Positions 20,133 through 31,469 of a stretch of DNA of 64,000 nucleotides are shown here, one piece after another; the stretch's first letter is position 1, and every line of letters starts with the position of its first letter. The stretch comes from Rhipicephalus microplus (lineage: Eukaryota > Arthropoda > Arachnida > Ixodida > Ixodidae). A model generated the notes under the pieces. It worked only from the letters and a program-made list of their open reading frames with translations. It made no database searches and was not told the origin of the DNA. Where the stretch lies: NCBI RefSeq assembly GCF_043290135.1, contig NC_134709.1:105790145-105854144 (forward strand). Direction: 5' to 3'. The position numbers and the translations under genes are program-made.

Positions 20133-22793
20133 TCACCTCAAGAACAGGTGGGCGTTTGATGTATCCTGCAATAGCTCGCGAGATAGGTGGTCGACATGAG
20201 AGAGCACCCTGGTTGCATACTTGATGCTTGTGAACTGCCGTCGTCGTTCTAATGGCCACCGATCTGTCTCAACATACAGGCTGGCTATTGGGCTGGTTCG
20301 GAAGGCGCCACTAGCCAGACGAAGCCCATGGTGATGCACTGGGTCGAGCATCTTAAGTGTGGATCTTGATGCTGATTCGTACACAACTGAGCCATAATCA
20401 ATACGTGAGAGCACTACACTACTGAGAAGGTTTAATAGACAGTCCCGATCTGTACCCCATGACTGATGCGAGAGAATCTTGAGCAAGTTCAAGGCTTTCA
20501 AGCATTTCAGTCGCAGCTGCTTGATGTGTGGGACAAAGCTGAGCTTTTCATCCATCACAACACCTAAAAATTTATGATCCTTCTTAGTAGCGATGGTGTG
20601 TCCATTCATAGAAACGCTGGGGGGCGGCCTTATACCACGTAGTTTTGAAAAGAGTAGGCAGACAGTCTTGTCACAGTTAAACTTAAAACCATTTTTGTTT
20701 GCCCAGCTTGAGAGCTTATTTACTGCCAACTGAATCTGACGTTCGCAGATGACTAGGTTGCATGATTTGAAGCTGATCTGAATGTCATCAACATATACAG
20801 AGTAGGAAATTGTTTTAGGCAGTACAGTGTTTATGGAGTTCATTTTTACGATGAATAGTGTGCAACTAAGTACGCCACCTTGGGGGACACCATTTTCCTG
20901 AGTAAACCGCCTTGAAAGAACATTTCCAACACGAACCACGAACGTAAGTTCAGAGAGGTAGCTTTGAATTGTATTCAGCATGTTCCCTGACACTCCAAGG
21001 AATTGCAAGTCACGGAGAATGCCATAACGCCATGTCGTGCCATAAGCCTTCTCCAAGTCAAAAAATACAGAAAGGCAGTGTTGTTTGTGAATGAAGGCAT
21101 CCCTGACGTAGGATTCGAATGCTACGAGTTGGTCAGCTGTCGACCGGCCTGATCTGAATCCAGCTTGACGGCGGTCAAGGAGGCCATTATATTCAAGATA
21201 ATACATGAGGCGGCGGTTTACCAATTTTTCAAAAACCTTGCACAAGCAGCTGGTCAGGGCGATAGGCCTATAACTAGCGACAAGTGTGGCTTCCTTTCCT
21301 TGTTTGAGGATGGGTATTATAACTGCCTCTTTCCAGGCCTTGGGTAGACGCCCGGAGGACCACACACTGTTGAACAGTAAGAGAATGACATCAAGCATGT
21401 GTTCGTGTAAGTGTTTCAGCATGCCATATGTAATCTTGTCTTGGCCTGCAGCTGAGTTGCCACATGTTGCCAGCACTGCCTTCAATTCGTCGATGGTAAA
21501 CAGAGTATTGTAGCCTCCAGCAGATGGCCTTCTATCACGAATGGGCTTACGTTCCTCAGCAAGCTTGTGTCGTTTAAAGGACTCTGTATAATGTGCTGAG
21601 CTGAAGATATACTCAAAGTGTTGGCCTATGGCATCTGCCTGGTGTTCCAGCGTATCACCAGCAGTACTGATGAGAGGGACCGGATGAGTGTTGTGCCCTT
21701 GAAGTGCTCTTACTCTGTTGTACACCCTATGCGTATCAGTATAGGAGTTAACTGACGAGAGGAAGGACTGCCAGCTCTGCCTCTTTGATTCTCGTCGGAT
21801 ACGCCTACCATTTGCTTTTGCACGCTTGAAATTCATCAGGTTGTCAGCTGTCGGGTACCTGCGAAATTTCGACCAAGCTTTGTTTTGGTTCTCGCGAGCT
21901 TTTTTGCATTCCGAATTCCACCAGGGCCGTCGTTTGTTTCGCGTCTTGTCAGATGTCTGTGGGATCGATCGCTCTGCGGCCTGTATAATATGAAGTACGA
22001 CCAATGCTTCAAAGTCATCAATGTCTAGGTTTTCAATAGAAGAACGCGACAGTTCTGTAAGTTCTCGGAATTTCGTCCAGTCAGCATCCTGTTCTCTAAA
22101 CCTGAATACATTTGTAGTCGTCTTACTTGTACTTCCTGTGTGTTTTAGGCAGACAGGAAAATGATCACTTCCATAGAGGTTATGAATAACAGACCAATCT
22201 ATGGTTGCCATGAGTGAAGGAGAGCCGATAGCAAGATCTATGGCTGTGTATGAGTTGCACGCTGCGTTATAGTACGTTGGTTCTTTTTTGTTAAATATAC
22301 AGGAGCCAGAGTACAAGAGGAAGTTATCGAATAAGGAGCCTCGAGAATCTGTTCTTCTGCATCCCCATAGAGGGTTGTGCGCATTAAAATCTCCAACCAA
22401 GAGGAATGGATGCGGGAGCTGGTTGACTAGAGTTTCAAACTCTTTAGTAGACAGGCGGTAATCTGGAGGGATATATAATGAGCACACAGTTGTCATTCGT
22501 CCAAAGATAAGGGTTCGTATTGCCACTGCCTCTAAGTCGGTGACCAGAGTGAGGTTTTGGGACGGTATTGCTTTCTGCACCACGATAGCGACACCGCCGG
22601 ATGAATGGGCAGTGCCATGCCTGTCCTTTCGGTATACCGCATATCTTCTTAGAAAGTTAGTGTGTGTTGAGTTTAAGTGTGTCCCCTGCAGGCAAAGTAT
22701 GTTAGGTTGGTGTTGCGCAAGTATTTCATAAATGTCATCCAGGTTCTTCAGTAGACCTCGGCAGTTCCAGTAGATGATACTCTCAGCAGCCAT
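20133..22793 (-). pseudogene. I-clade ORF2: endonuclease and reverse transcriptase
   Basis: 886 residues from ATG to a TGA at 20135-20133. EEP motifs: YWNCRGLLKN (8-17), VGDFNAHN (133-140), AIDLAIGSP (184-192) and GSDHFPV (208-214). The catalytic Glu of the LQET motif is Gly here (CLQGT, residue 37, codon GGG at 22685-22683), whereas copy 1 keeps Glu. Reverse transcriptase motifs: SYRPIALTSC (507-516), FFDLEKAYGTTW (577-588), NGVPQGGVLS (634-643) and the catalytic YVDD (667-670). The stop falls between reverse transcriptase and RNase H, and the downstream frame is in register, so one CGA-to-TGA type change could account for it. Confidence 0.92.
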
Positions 22794-22824
22794 TTTTGAG
22801 AAAGAAGAAAGGTAGGAGGGTTAT

Positions 22825-24075
22825 TTAGACTTTGCCGCGTTTGTCAGGCGCCTGGACTGGAGGGTGTTTCTTCCCTCTGAGGCGTTCTGTTGGGCTCTGC
22901 TTCAATAGGGTGGATTCCGTGAGCATCGGAGACGCTGAGGACGCCGGTGTCACATCCATTGCCCCCTGTGAACACTCGGAGGCTGACGGAGGTTTCTCAA
23001 GAGGGACAGGTGCCCTCTCAGTTGTCTGCGTCGTCCCCGAAGTCTCACGGAGGTTGACCTGCGGGGTTTGGATTGTCTCTTTTGTCTCCGAGGTCTGATG
23101 GAGGTGGACTTGCGAGACTTCGAACGTTGGTGCAGCCTGCGGCTGCTTGGTGGGGGGCCGAGATGTGCACGCATCAGCAAAGCTGTACTGCGTCCCCACG
23201 GTTACTAGACGCCGCCCGGCCCCCCGGCGCGCTGCGTCAGCGTACGTTCTTCCGGAAAAGAGCGACACCTTCTTTCGGGCTTCAGAGAATGTGATGTTTT
23301 CTGTTACTTTTATCTGGATGATTTCTTTTTCCTTCTTGAAAATTTCACATGTCCGCGAGTATGCTGCGTGCGGCCCGTGACAGTTAGGGCACTCTGTTTG
23401 CGTGGAAGTACAGCTCTCGGTAGGGTGCTCATGATCACCACATTTTGCACATGTTTGTTTTCCGCGACAGGTGTTCGACCCATGTCCATATTTCTGGCAT
23501 TTGTAGCACCTTCTAGGATTGGGTATGTAGGGGCGGACTTTGCAGTGAAGGAATGCAGCTTTCACGGATTCTGGCAGGATGGAGCGGTTAAATGTTAGTA
23601 CTATATGAGGCGTCACCACTTCTTCATTGTTTCGCCTGATGATTATCCGCCGGATGGCGACTACGCCTTGCTCTCGAAAGCCTTCAAGGAGGTCAGCTTC
23701 AGTTTCTCGCATCAGATCACGTTGTGAAATGACGCCTTGAACAGTGTTAAGACTGCGGTGGGAGGTGATAGACACGTCCAGGTGAGCGAACTGCTTCTGT
23801 TAAGGAGAGTGTTTGCATGCTGTTTCTGGCTTACTTCAACAAGAAGATCACCGGATGACAGTTTTTTTGCGTCATACTTTTTGCCTATTAGGTTAGCAAG
23901 GGTTTTAGCTATCAGGAAAACCGACAGTCCTGCAACAGAGACGTTATCTGCCAGAGAGTGTATGACTAGAAATCGTGGGAAGTGGTCACAATCACTTCCG
24001 GTTCGTTTGGAGATTTCATCGGTGCGGTTCCTTTTCAGGGACTGATTATTGAGAGGGGGGGGGGAGATTTTGCCA
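22825..24075 (-). pseudogene. I-clade ORF1 (gag-like, three zinc knuckles), two frameshifts
   Basis: The long frame 23775-22825 carries RPYIPNPRRC and three knuckles: CYKCQKYGHGSNTC (90-103), CAKCGDHEHPTESC (109-122) and CPNCHGPHAAYSRTC (129-143), all intact, then an S/T/P/Q-rich tail. The N-terminal half (HFPRFLVIHSL, SSGDLLVEVSQKQ) is in another frame upstream, joined through a frameshift near 23790-23800. The likely ATG is near 24073-24075 and is separated from the rest by a ten-base C homopolymer (24055-24064 as G on plus) that is one base out of frame. That tract may be polymorphic or a sequencing slip. Confidence 0.88.
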
Positions 24076-24596
24076 TGTGGTGCATTTCATGTTCGGCGGC
24101 GATGGTGACCACCCACCACCGAGCCGAACAAGGGGACGCAACAAGATAGAACACTTGAAGGCGCCAGTCATACATCGCCGCTATAACCAGATATAACTAC
24201 CCAAGGTTGGGTAACTACACAATGTTAACCCTAGCCGCCAGGAAGTTTGGAAGTAAACGGAAGAGACTAGAAGACAGGACAGATAAAAAGTAGAGATAAA
24301 GACGAAGATGTAGGAAGAGATAGATAGGAAAAGGCGACTGCCGATTTCCCCTGGGTGGGTCAGCCCAGGGGTGCCGTCTACGTAAAGCCGGGGCCAAAGG
24401 GGTGTGTTGCCTCTGCCGGGGGGCCTTAAAGGTCCAATCGCCCAGCGTCGGCTCAACCCCCATGATCCCCTTTTCCCCGGACACGGCAAAGCCACGCACG
24501 GCTAGGCGTGGGGGGGAGTAGAAACTCCCCCGTTAGCTCGGGTCCGTGGTGTCGCTACACACCAAACACCTACTTGCGCAGGCGCCCCTGCGGGGT

Positions 24597-24609
24597 GTTG
24601 GGAGGAAGT
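24597..24609. repeat. Target-site duplication of I-clade copy 2 (5' side)
   Basis: Exact 13-bp match to 18753-18765, immediately beyond the 5' untranslated region. It fixes the 5' end of the element and shows that it is not 5'-truncated. Confidence 0.93.
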
Positions 24610-26676
24610 ATTGAGTAGTTTTGCTCATGAGTATAACGCGTTACGCCTAAGCATTTTGTAATAGCCGGGATTGTTTAACGACTGCATCCTTGCACATCTC
24701 GTATTGCGTGACATCAGGTATTGTGCTCTCAAACTATGTTTACTACACATGTAAATGAACTAAGTAGTCAAGCATGACGCCTGTATAATCGTTTTTCTAA
24801 AAATTGTAAGCCCCGCTGTGGTTCTTGCAACACCTTATTGCCATGCGCAGGTGCCCGGCTCAAATCTAATCAGTTCCTTTTATTGTTTTCTTGTGCGTAT
24901 TACGTAATTAACAGGCACGGCAAGTATATAGGCATTTAAATTGTAGCGCATTATTGCCCCACAAGAGTTGGACACACTCAGTTGAGAACATACGCGAGTA
25001 AAGACGTCAGTTTTACGGCAGAAATGCGTGTTAGGGCGTTGTGTGTGCGTATTATGCGTAGCGCTCGTAAACATATATAGATATGGCTTTCCATACCTTT
25101 AAGGAATTATGTGTATATACTTCACACTTGTTGAAACAATATGGAAGCATATATCCGACACTGCCACTGTGGAGTGTCATTTTGTAGTGTCACAACGATT
25201 CAACAGACTTTTTTTAAGGCTGTTTCAAACAATGACGTGGTTTTGGAATAGAATATTTTGATACAATTGAAAACTCTTGAGCTCCATTTAGGCCCTAACT
25301 TTCATATTTATTCTTCGCTTTCATCCCGCTATCTAATCCGCTGACAACCCTAACGCCGGTGCTACATTTTTCTACTGAAAGATGTTCCTTACCAGGAACA
25401 TCTTTCAGTAGAAGTCATGTTTATTATAATGTCACTTCAGTGCGATGGTCGAAGAATTAAAACACAAGCCGATGGAATGAAAATCTATTTCGGCGTGAAG
25501 GCCTGGTAAAATACCTAATAGCCACTACTCAACAACAACGGCAAGCCCCACGCACGATGGTAATGTGATCTTCGATGAAAAATTTATGGGCTTTAAAAAC
25601 GTGTGTTTCTTCATTTCTAAGTGGCCTCCTGTACTCGTGTAAACTGCAGAATGGACATAAGCGCGATCACGTTTTAATACGTCCGATCTATGAAGTACTT
25701 TGATTAGTCCTATTGTATGTTCTTTACTCAACGTCACTGCACATGGAATGTATGTGTTTGAATAATTCAATTCCTGACACCTTCACGTGGTACATGTGCC
25801 CTGTGATTTCGTTATATGCTTTCCCTGTGCCTCTGCGTTTTGTACATAAATTATTTTGAATAATTTAGTGCCCGAAACGATCCTAATTAGAGTGGGAGTT
25901 TACTGCCTTCTCCAGTGAGGAGGATCGACGAATTTATAGTATAACGGGCAGGGTTGTTCTCTTTCTTTTAACAGAATTCAAGTAATTGTTCTTTTCATGG
26001 TGCATGAAGCCTGTTGAAGACGTGAAATTCACTGACGTCCTGTGGAACATTGCATGCATGCTGCCTTGTGAATTATTTATTTCAGTTTGTAATAACGCAT
26101 ACTTTTGATGCCAAAAACCGTTATATTGCTAGCAAGCATTGTCTTAAAAATAATAATAAGGTATAGCGGACACCCGCACACTTCCTGTCGAAACATCTAG
26201 GCTACTCAAGAATTAGGCAATAATGACAGCAATCTTTCTTGCAAAGAAGCACGTTGGACACGGACAACACAATGGTGAATCTGTTGACACAGATACTGGC
26301 TTTTGCTGTCGATGGAACGTAACCATGATAAGCTAATCATGATAGGTTACAAAACTTCTAGAAAGCTGAATCTTTCATATTCTTGGGAGCAATATCAACA
26401 AAGTTTTATTCATCCCTGCGGTACTCTAGTTACAATATTCGAGGTTTTGACAACACCTATAGAAAGAGAGACAAGTATTAACAGAAAAGGAGCATGATCC
26501 AAATACAACGACCCAGCATTTAAATGATGTGGGTAATTGAATTCCATTCGACTCTACATTTCCTGATTCAATAAATATACGTTACTGCGATACTTATGAC
26601 ATTTTATTGTAAAGATAACGAAAGCTTGGCTCGGAAGTGTTCTTCAATCTTTCGTAGCAAATAGTCGGGCTAATCT
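24610..26676. other. No gene recognised; one minus-strand open frame
   Basis: Mostly AT-rich. A minus-strand frame at 25770-25525 (81 codons, ending TAG) has even codon use and could be a terminal exon, but it lacks a clear acceptor and resembles nothing I know. A perfect hairpin lies at 25370-25413. Confidence 0.35.
25370..25413. repeat. 20-bp perfect inverted repeat with 4-base loop
   Basis: TTCTACTGAAAGATGTTCCT (25370-25389), loop TACC, then the exact reverse complement (25394-25413). The arm shares CTACTGAAA...GTTCC with the terminal inverted repeat of the 15-kb element at 40737. Confidence 0.93.
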
Positions 26677-26679
26677 GTT

Positions 26680-26714
<35 letters not shown>

Positions 26715-26716
26715 TT
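26677..26716. repeat. (TTTA)n microsatellite
   Basis: About ten TTTA units. It may be the 3' tail of an unrecognised minus-strand retroelement to its right; a 79-codon minus-strand frame follows at 27023-26784 but has no recognisable motif. Confidence 0.95.
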
Positions 26717-27650
26717 CACTTCACTATGCCAATACATCGCATATTGAGCGGAACTACATAGAGGAGCTCAATGATAGACCCTTTCAAAAATTTAAACTGG
26801 CAACATGGTACTTCAGCCATATCTTGTTCACTCGTGCGAGCTGGCGGGCTCTGTGTCCCAGCGGCACCAATGAGCATTTCCTGCAGCGGACACGAACACC
26901 TCTAGCGTTCCTGCAGTAAGAGTACCGAGTTTGGATAGTACGCCAGTCAGCCTCTCTTGCAGGCCATATTTTTGCTCTGCTGGTCATAACAGCTACTCCG
27001 CCACCCGAAGAGCAGATTAACAATTAGGCATCCTACAAGGCGAACTGCGTAACGAGTGGGTCGTCCAATAATCCAACCCAATTTAAACGCTTATACTTGT
27101 TCATCTATTAACTGTAACGCATATCCACTTCAGGCATAATTCTTTATTTGTCGTCAGCCAATACATTAAAATTTTTGATATTTTTTTACAAGTGCGCAGC
27201 GGATACCGTGCTTTTCGGTAGAGAAACGAAGCATACCATAATGAAGGCCAGTGAGCCTTCTACACAAAAACTATGATTATCTATGGCGTAGTGCAAGCGT
27301 GCTTGTAGAAGTTATCAAGAGATTGTTCAGAAAAGGCTTTGAAAGGGCGCTCTTCCAGCTTTCGCTGTGACTGTGGAGCGCGTTCCACACAGACATGGCA
27401 GTTGTTTTGGGGCGGAGCTCCTCAGCACATCGGTCGTTCCCTGATTTGTAGTAGCAGTAGTTGTAGTAATACTGCTACTACTACTAGTAGTATATAGTAC
27501 TAGAAGAGTAGTAGCGGTATGCAGCCACGCGTAGTTTATGAGTCGCTCAATAGATCGCGTTGTTTGTATATGTCCTTGGGTATAATATAACTAGATGATG
27601 TTAATGGTTTTCACAGCATATTCATAGATTAAATGATGGTTAGAAGGGCG
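26717..27650. other. No gene recognised
   Basis: One unassigned minus-strand frame (27023-26784, Arg/Cys-rich) and a short imperfect repeat of TAGTAG/TACTAC at 27445-27515. No exon boundaries were convincing. Confidence 0.35.
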
Positions 27651-27654
27651 TAGC

Positions 27655-28085
27655 GTTGGTCCGCCCGTTCATTTATCTATCCGTCCATGTGGCCTCCGTT
27701 AACCCGTTCGCTCTTCCGTGCTTCTGCTAATCACTTCCTCCATCTGTCTATGAGTTCATACTTCTGTATCTCCGTCTGTTCATTCATGCGCTGTTCATCC
27801 GTGCATCCTTCCCTACGTGCTTCTATCCAACCGTTTGTGAGCCCGTGCTCCTGTCAGTGCATCCGTTTGCCCGTCCGTGAGTCTGTCCGCTTGTTTGTCC
27901 GTCTGTGCTTCCGTCCATCAGTTTGCACGTCCATGCGTTGATCCGCCAATATTGCGTCCGTGAATGTGTCCTTGCGTCCGTTTGTCTGTCCATTCATCCA
28001 TCCACCCATGCTTCCGTTCGTCAGTCTGTCCGTGCTAAATGGCGCGAAGCGTCCGTCCGTTCGTCCATCCGTGCGTCCGGACAGA
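27655..28085. repeat. TCCG/CCGT-rich degenerate tetranucleotide tract
   Basis: Dominated by variants of TCCGTCCGTGCG with frequent TCCAT and TTCGT. Open frames in three phases translate to Ser/Arg/Val-rich low-complexity peptides and are not genes. A similar tract lies at 33390-33640. Confidence 0.85.
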
Positions 28086-28204
28086 TAGACGCTTTGCCCC
28101 ACTCATCATTAATTACTCCGAGGATATGCGGTAATTTTTTTGTACATTTCAAAAGTGAGGGCGCTTCCTCAAGATGCTTATTTTGTTCGTGTTGGTTGAC
28201 GTCT

Positions 28205-28974
28205 TTTAGAATTGTATGGCACCCACTACCTTGACGCATATTCAAGCAAAAGACTACTGGAAATCTTTACATTCGTCCTCGAATGGAGCAACCTCGAAAT
28301 TAACAAGCAGTGCCACCTTCGAATCAGTGGCATGGCATCGAGTACCAGAATGGTCCCAAACAACACTAACCTATTCATGCAACATATTGTCACGGCTAAA
28401 GGCCGGGCAAGAGGACGACGAAGTGATGAGCGTGGGCAGCACCCATGGTTGCTCCGAGAAAGACGACGTTGAAACGGCTGCTTCTTTGTTCTGTCAATAC
28501 AGACCTTCTTTGGAATCTTTGGAGCACTTCTTTTTGTCATGCCGAAAATTGAAAACTTGAAGGGAAAATATACTAGAAGAACCCCTACGAAAGTTGGGCT
28601 TAAACTTGACACTTCCGGTGATTCTTTCATTTGGCGCAGTCGCATTTGGATTCAGCCACAGGAGTGTTTTTACCACTGTTACAAATTTCTTACGAGAATC
28701 TAAAAGAACGGAATGCTAGAAATAAGTAACTTCAGTTGTTTTATGTATTATTTTTTTGTATGTTCATATGTTTTCTTTTCCGGGTTTTTTTTAGAAATTT
28801 AACACCTTTTTATTATTACCTATATTACCTAATTATTCCAACCCTCTTTTTCAAGAAGTAAATTAATTTAAAAACGAAGGCACCGTCCCTTTCAAGGCCT
28901 ATCCCCCTAGGTGGGTTGCGCCAAGGTTTTGAGGAACCAACCAACCAACCAACCAACCAAACAACCAACCAAGA
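28205..28974 (+). pseudogene. LINE ORF2 C-terminus with (AACC)n tail
   Basis: The frame at about 28216-28560 ends with a C...H...C segment (SLESLEHFFLSCRKLKT). In-frame sequence after its TGA continues as PLRKLGLNLTLPVILSFGA...HRSVFTTV, the typical end of an RNase H-bearing tick LINE. A 3' untranslated region and (AACC)n repeats (28938-28974) follow. Endonuclease, reverse transcriptase and RNase H are absent (5' truncation). Confidence 0.75.
28938..28974. repeat. (AACC)n tail
   Basis: About nine AACC/AACA units closing the LINE fragment. The Gypsy-derived sequence starts directly after it. Confidence 0.93.
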
Positions 28975-29039
28975 CCTTCTTTTTCTTGGTCACACCCGCA
29001 TCCGTTATCCTGTTATTTTCACGTCGCAACATTGATGGA

Positions 29040-30431
29040 TGTGCTGGACTTCTCCAACTGATGCTTGGGACACCTCCGCGCACTGACACTTCGAGTCCGC
29101 CACCGCAACCCATTACAGCAGTGGATACTTCTGTCTACCGCTACAGTCGCCGACAGCGAAGCCTTAGTCCCGAGGCAATCCCCCTCGAACTTTTCCAGCA
29201 ACACACCGTTCCTGGAGAAATGGCTACTGGAGGGCCTTCACAGCTTACTGTTGAGCAGCCTCAAATTTCCGAGACTTTTCAGGGTGAGGTCTATGAAGAC
29301 GTTAAGGACTGGTTAGCCCCAGTATGAGAGAGTCTCCAAGGCCGACCACTGGACCACTGAAGAAAAGCTATCGCGCGTCTACTTTGCTTTGGCAGACAGC
29401 GCTCGTACGTGGTACGAGACCCACGAGTCAACGCTGTCTTCGTGGGTTGAATTTCGTCAGCAAATGCTCAGGGCATTTGCAAACTTCGACCGCCGGGATT
29501 CTGTTATGCAGCTCATCGAGGCACGCATACAAAAACGAAACGAGAGCGTCGCTATGTTTGTGAAGGACACGACCCGCCTATTCGGGCTGGCTGACCCCGA
29601 GATGCCTGAAAGTAAAAAAACTCCGCTATCTGATGAGGGGCGTCAAAGAAGAGCTGTTTGCCGGTCTACTACAGAACCCGCCAACAAGAGTAGCGGAATT
29701 TATCAAAGAGGCTACGACAATCAAGCGAGCACTGGCAACAACGGCGCCGATATCACAACCAACCAAACAACACATCAACCAGCCTCTCTGCTTTGACATC
29801 GAGCAGCGAGTGTTCTCTCTGTGAGCTCATTCGTGAGATCATTTGTGAGAAGATCCAAAACTTCCTGGTGGCTCCGCAAGAAAATACCGTGGCTTGCGTT
29901 GCAGAAGTTGTGCGGCAAGAACTCCGCCAGGCATTTTCGCTGCCCGAATCACTTTCAGACCAGCGATCTGTGAGCCACACACCAGCCGTCCGTCGACCCC
30001 CTCCAGTGACGTACAACTCGACACCACTGGCTTATCGCGACGTCAGCCAAGGGCCTTACAACAAGCCGTGGGCCCCTGCTTCCAATTCGACACTGCCGTA
30101 TTCACAGCCTAACGTACCTATGCAAACTTTGCTGACGTACACTCCGCCGACATCTGCATCTTTGTCGCAAAGAATTCCCACCAGTCGACCATTCATTCGT
30201 AAAACGAACTTGTGGTGCACCGTCGACTGTCGACCACTTTGCTTCCACTGCGGAGAAGCAGGCCACGTTTTCCGCATTTGTCCATACCATGACCATAGAC
30301 ATCACAACTTTTTACAAACCTCCCCTCGTGCTTATTTCGACAACTGCCGTGACAGCAGTGCAGGCCCACTAGCCCAGCAACCTGATGTGCCATATCACCG
30401 ATCCCGCTATCCTTCTCCTGCACCTAACTAG
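29040..30431 (+). pseudogene. Gypsy gag (capsid and nucleocapsid), frameshifted
   Basis: Reading starts upstream of MATGGPSQL (about 29220) and runs to EDVKDWL. It shifts frame at an extra C near 29317, continues as SRVYFALADSARTWYETH and WVEFRQQMLRAF (retrotransposon gag capsid motif), then shifts again in an A7 run near 29616 and again near 29785. The last frame (29793-30431) carries the zinc knuckle CFHCGEAGHVFRIC at about 30240-30281. Capsid assembles the particle and the knuckle binds RNA. At least three frameshifts make this non-functional. Confidence 0.87.
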
Positions 30432-30600
30432 CCGCCGCAGCGTAGTTACGCCGAGGTGACCGGGGCAGATCCCCTAGCCCTCGTCGGGGAAACTAACAGC
30501 AGCGACCTTTGGTGGGAAGGTTGCCGCCCATCGAGATGCTATCACACCCCCAACATCTTCACTATGACGCGATACGACGAATGATACCACGGATCGTACG

Positions 30601-31240
30601 ATGGACGATACGAAGGACGATACGACGCCATCGAAATCAACGGAAATCGTAAGCGCCAATCTAGACATTTGTATAGACGCACGCCCAGTAACAGCGCTGG
30701 TATATACTGGCGCGGACTTCATATCAGCCGTAAACTCGCCGAATGCTAAAGAAAGTCAGAACAATATGCACGGGCCCGAACTTAAAAACCACAGGAGGTC
30801 AATTAGTGACGCCGACGGGCAAATGTAGCACTCGAATTAATATCGGCAGTTCAGATTTCGTCACTACTTTCATAATTTTATCAGACTGTTGCAAAGACCT
30901 GACTTTGGGCAATAACTTCCTGCGTGAATACGGCGCCGTTATCTACATTCCTGAGAGATCGGTTCCGTTCTGGATGGCCCCAGGTCAAGTTTCGGATGAG
31001 CCCTGTACAGACCAGCGACGTAAAACTTTGCGCGTCTTTGACGACGACGACGTGACCACCTCGCCGCGGTCGAGTGCACTCGTGGCTGTGACATGTGACA
31101 CGTCGATCAATTCTGAAAACATCGCCGAGCGAATTCCAACACTGCTAGTCAGTCATGATTTATCTATCGCAAGAGGCGTCGTGAGCATAAAATGGGGACA
31201 CACGCACGTCCTTGTTACGAACGTTTCCTCTGAACGCTGA
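30601..31240 (+). pseudogene. Gypsy aspartic protease, degenerate
   Basis: The active-site motif reads ALVYTGADF (about 30693-30720), so the catalytic Asp of DTGAD is Tyr. After a frameshift near 30745 the frame 30743-31240 supplies the flap region (GGQLVTPTGK) and the LTLGNNFLREYGAV segment near the second helix, as expected for a retroviral-type protease. Catalytic loss plus frameshift mean no activity. Confidence 0.82.
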
Positions 31241-31459
31241 GATCTTACGAGGGGCATGGCAGTCACGTACATGAAAGAGCTCGCCGAGATGACAGACTGC
31301 CTAACTCTTGACAAATATAATTCAACTGATCGGCACCCCGTACCTCTATCTGTTGATATTGGCCCAAGTATGCGGCCAGCACCGAAGCAAAGTAACCAGC
31401 AGCTTATTACCCAGTTTGAAGATTGTTTCTCTTCGACGTCCAGAAACATCGAATTATAA
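31241..31459 (+). pseudogene. Gypsy pol linker before the reverse transcriptase
   Basis: This ~66-codon frame ends QLITQFEDCFSSTSRNIEL. The DCFSS motif normally lies just upstream of the first reverse transcriptase motif in Gypsy pol. The frame then stops and the polymerase never begins, marking the left edge of the internal deletion. Confidence 0.75.
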
Positions 31460-31469
31460 CTGTAGAAGA

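Larger units (their letters stand above)
18766..24596 (-). mobile_element. Full-length I-clade LINE, copy 2 (5,831 bp)
   Basis: A complete minus-strand element bounded by a perfect 13-bp target-site duplication. It has a 5' untranslated region (from ACCCCGCAGGGGCG at 24596), ORF1 (about 24075-22825), ORF2 (22793-19071) and a ~300-bp 3' untranslated region, and ends in a (TCA)n tail at 18766-18776. ORF2 has endonuclease, reverse transcriptase and RNase H, the I-clade arrangement. Damage is light: two frameshifts in ORF1, one TGA in ORF2, and a lost catalytic Glu in the endonuclease. It is dead as it stands but is a good representative of a young tick lineage. Confidence 0.93.

Noticed and set aside
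27687..28102. ORFs on both strands rich in Ser, Arg, Cys and Thr
   Set aside because: Arise from TCCG-rich low-complexity DNA; all frames are open for the same reason.
28384..28480. TGTCACGGCTAAAGGCC... as a Gypsy 5' LTR start
   Set aside because: It lies inside the LINE C-terminal frame, and no second LTR copy was found.
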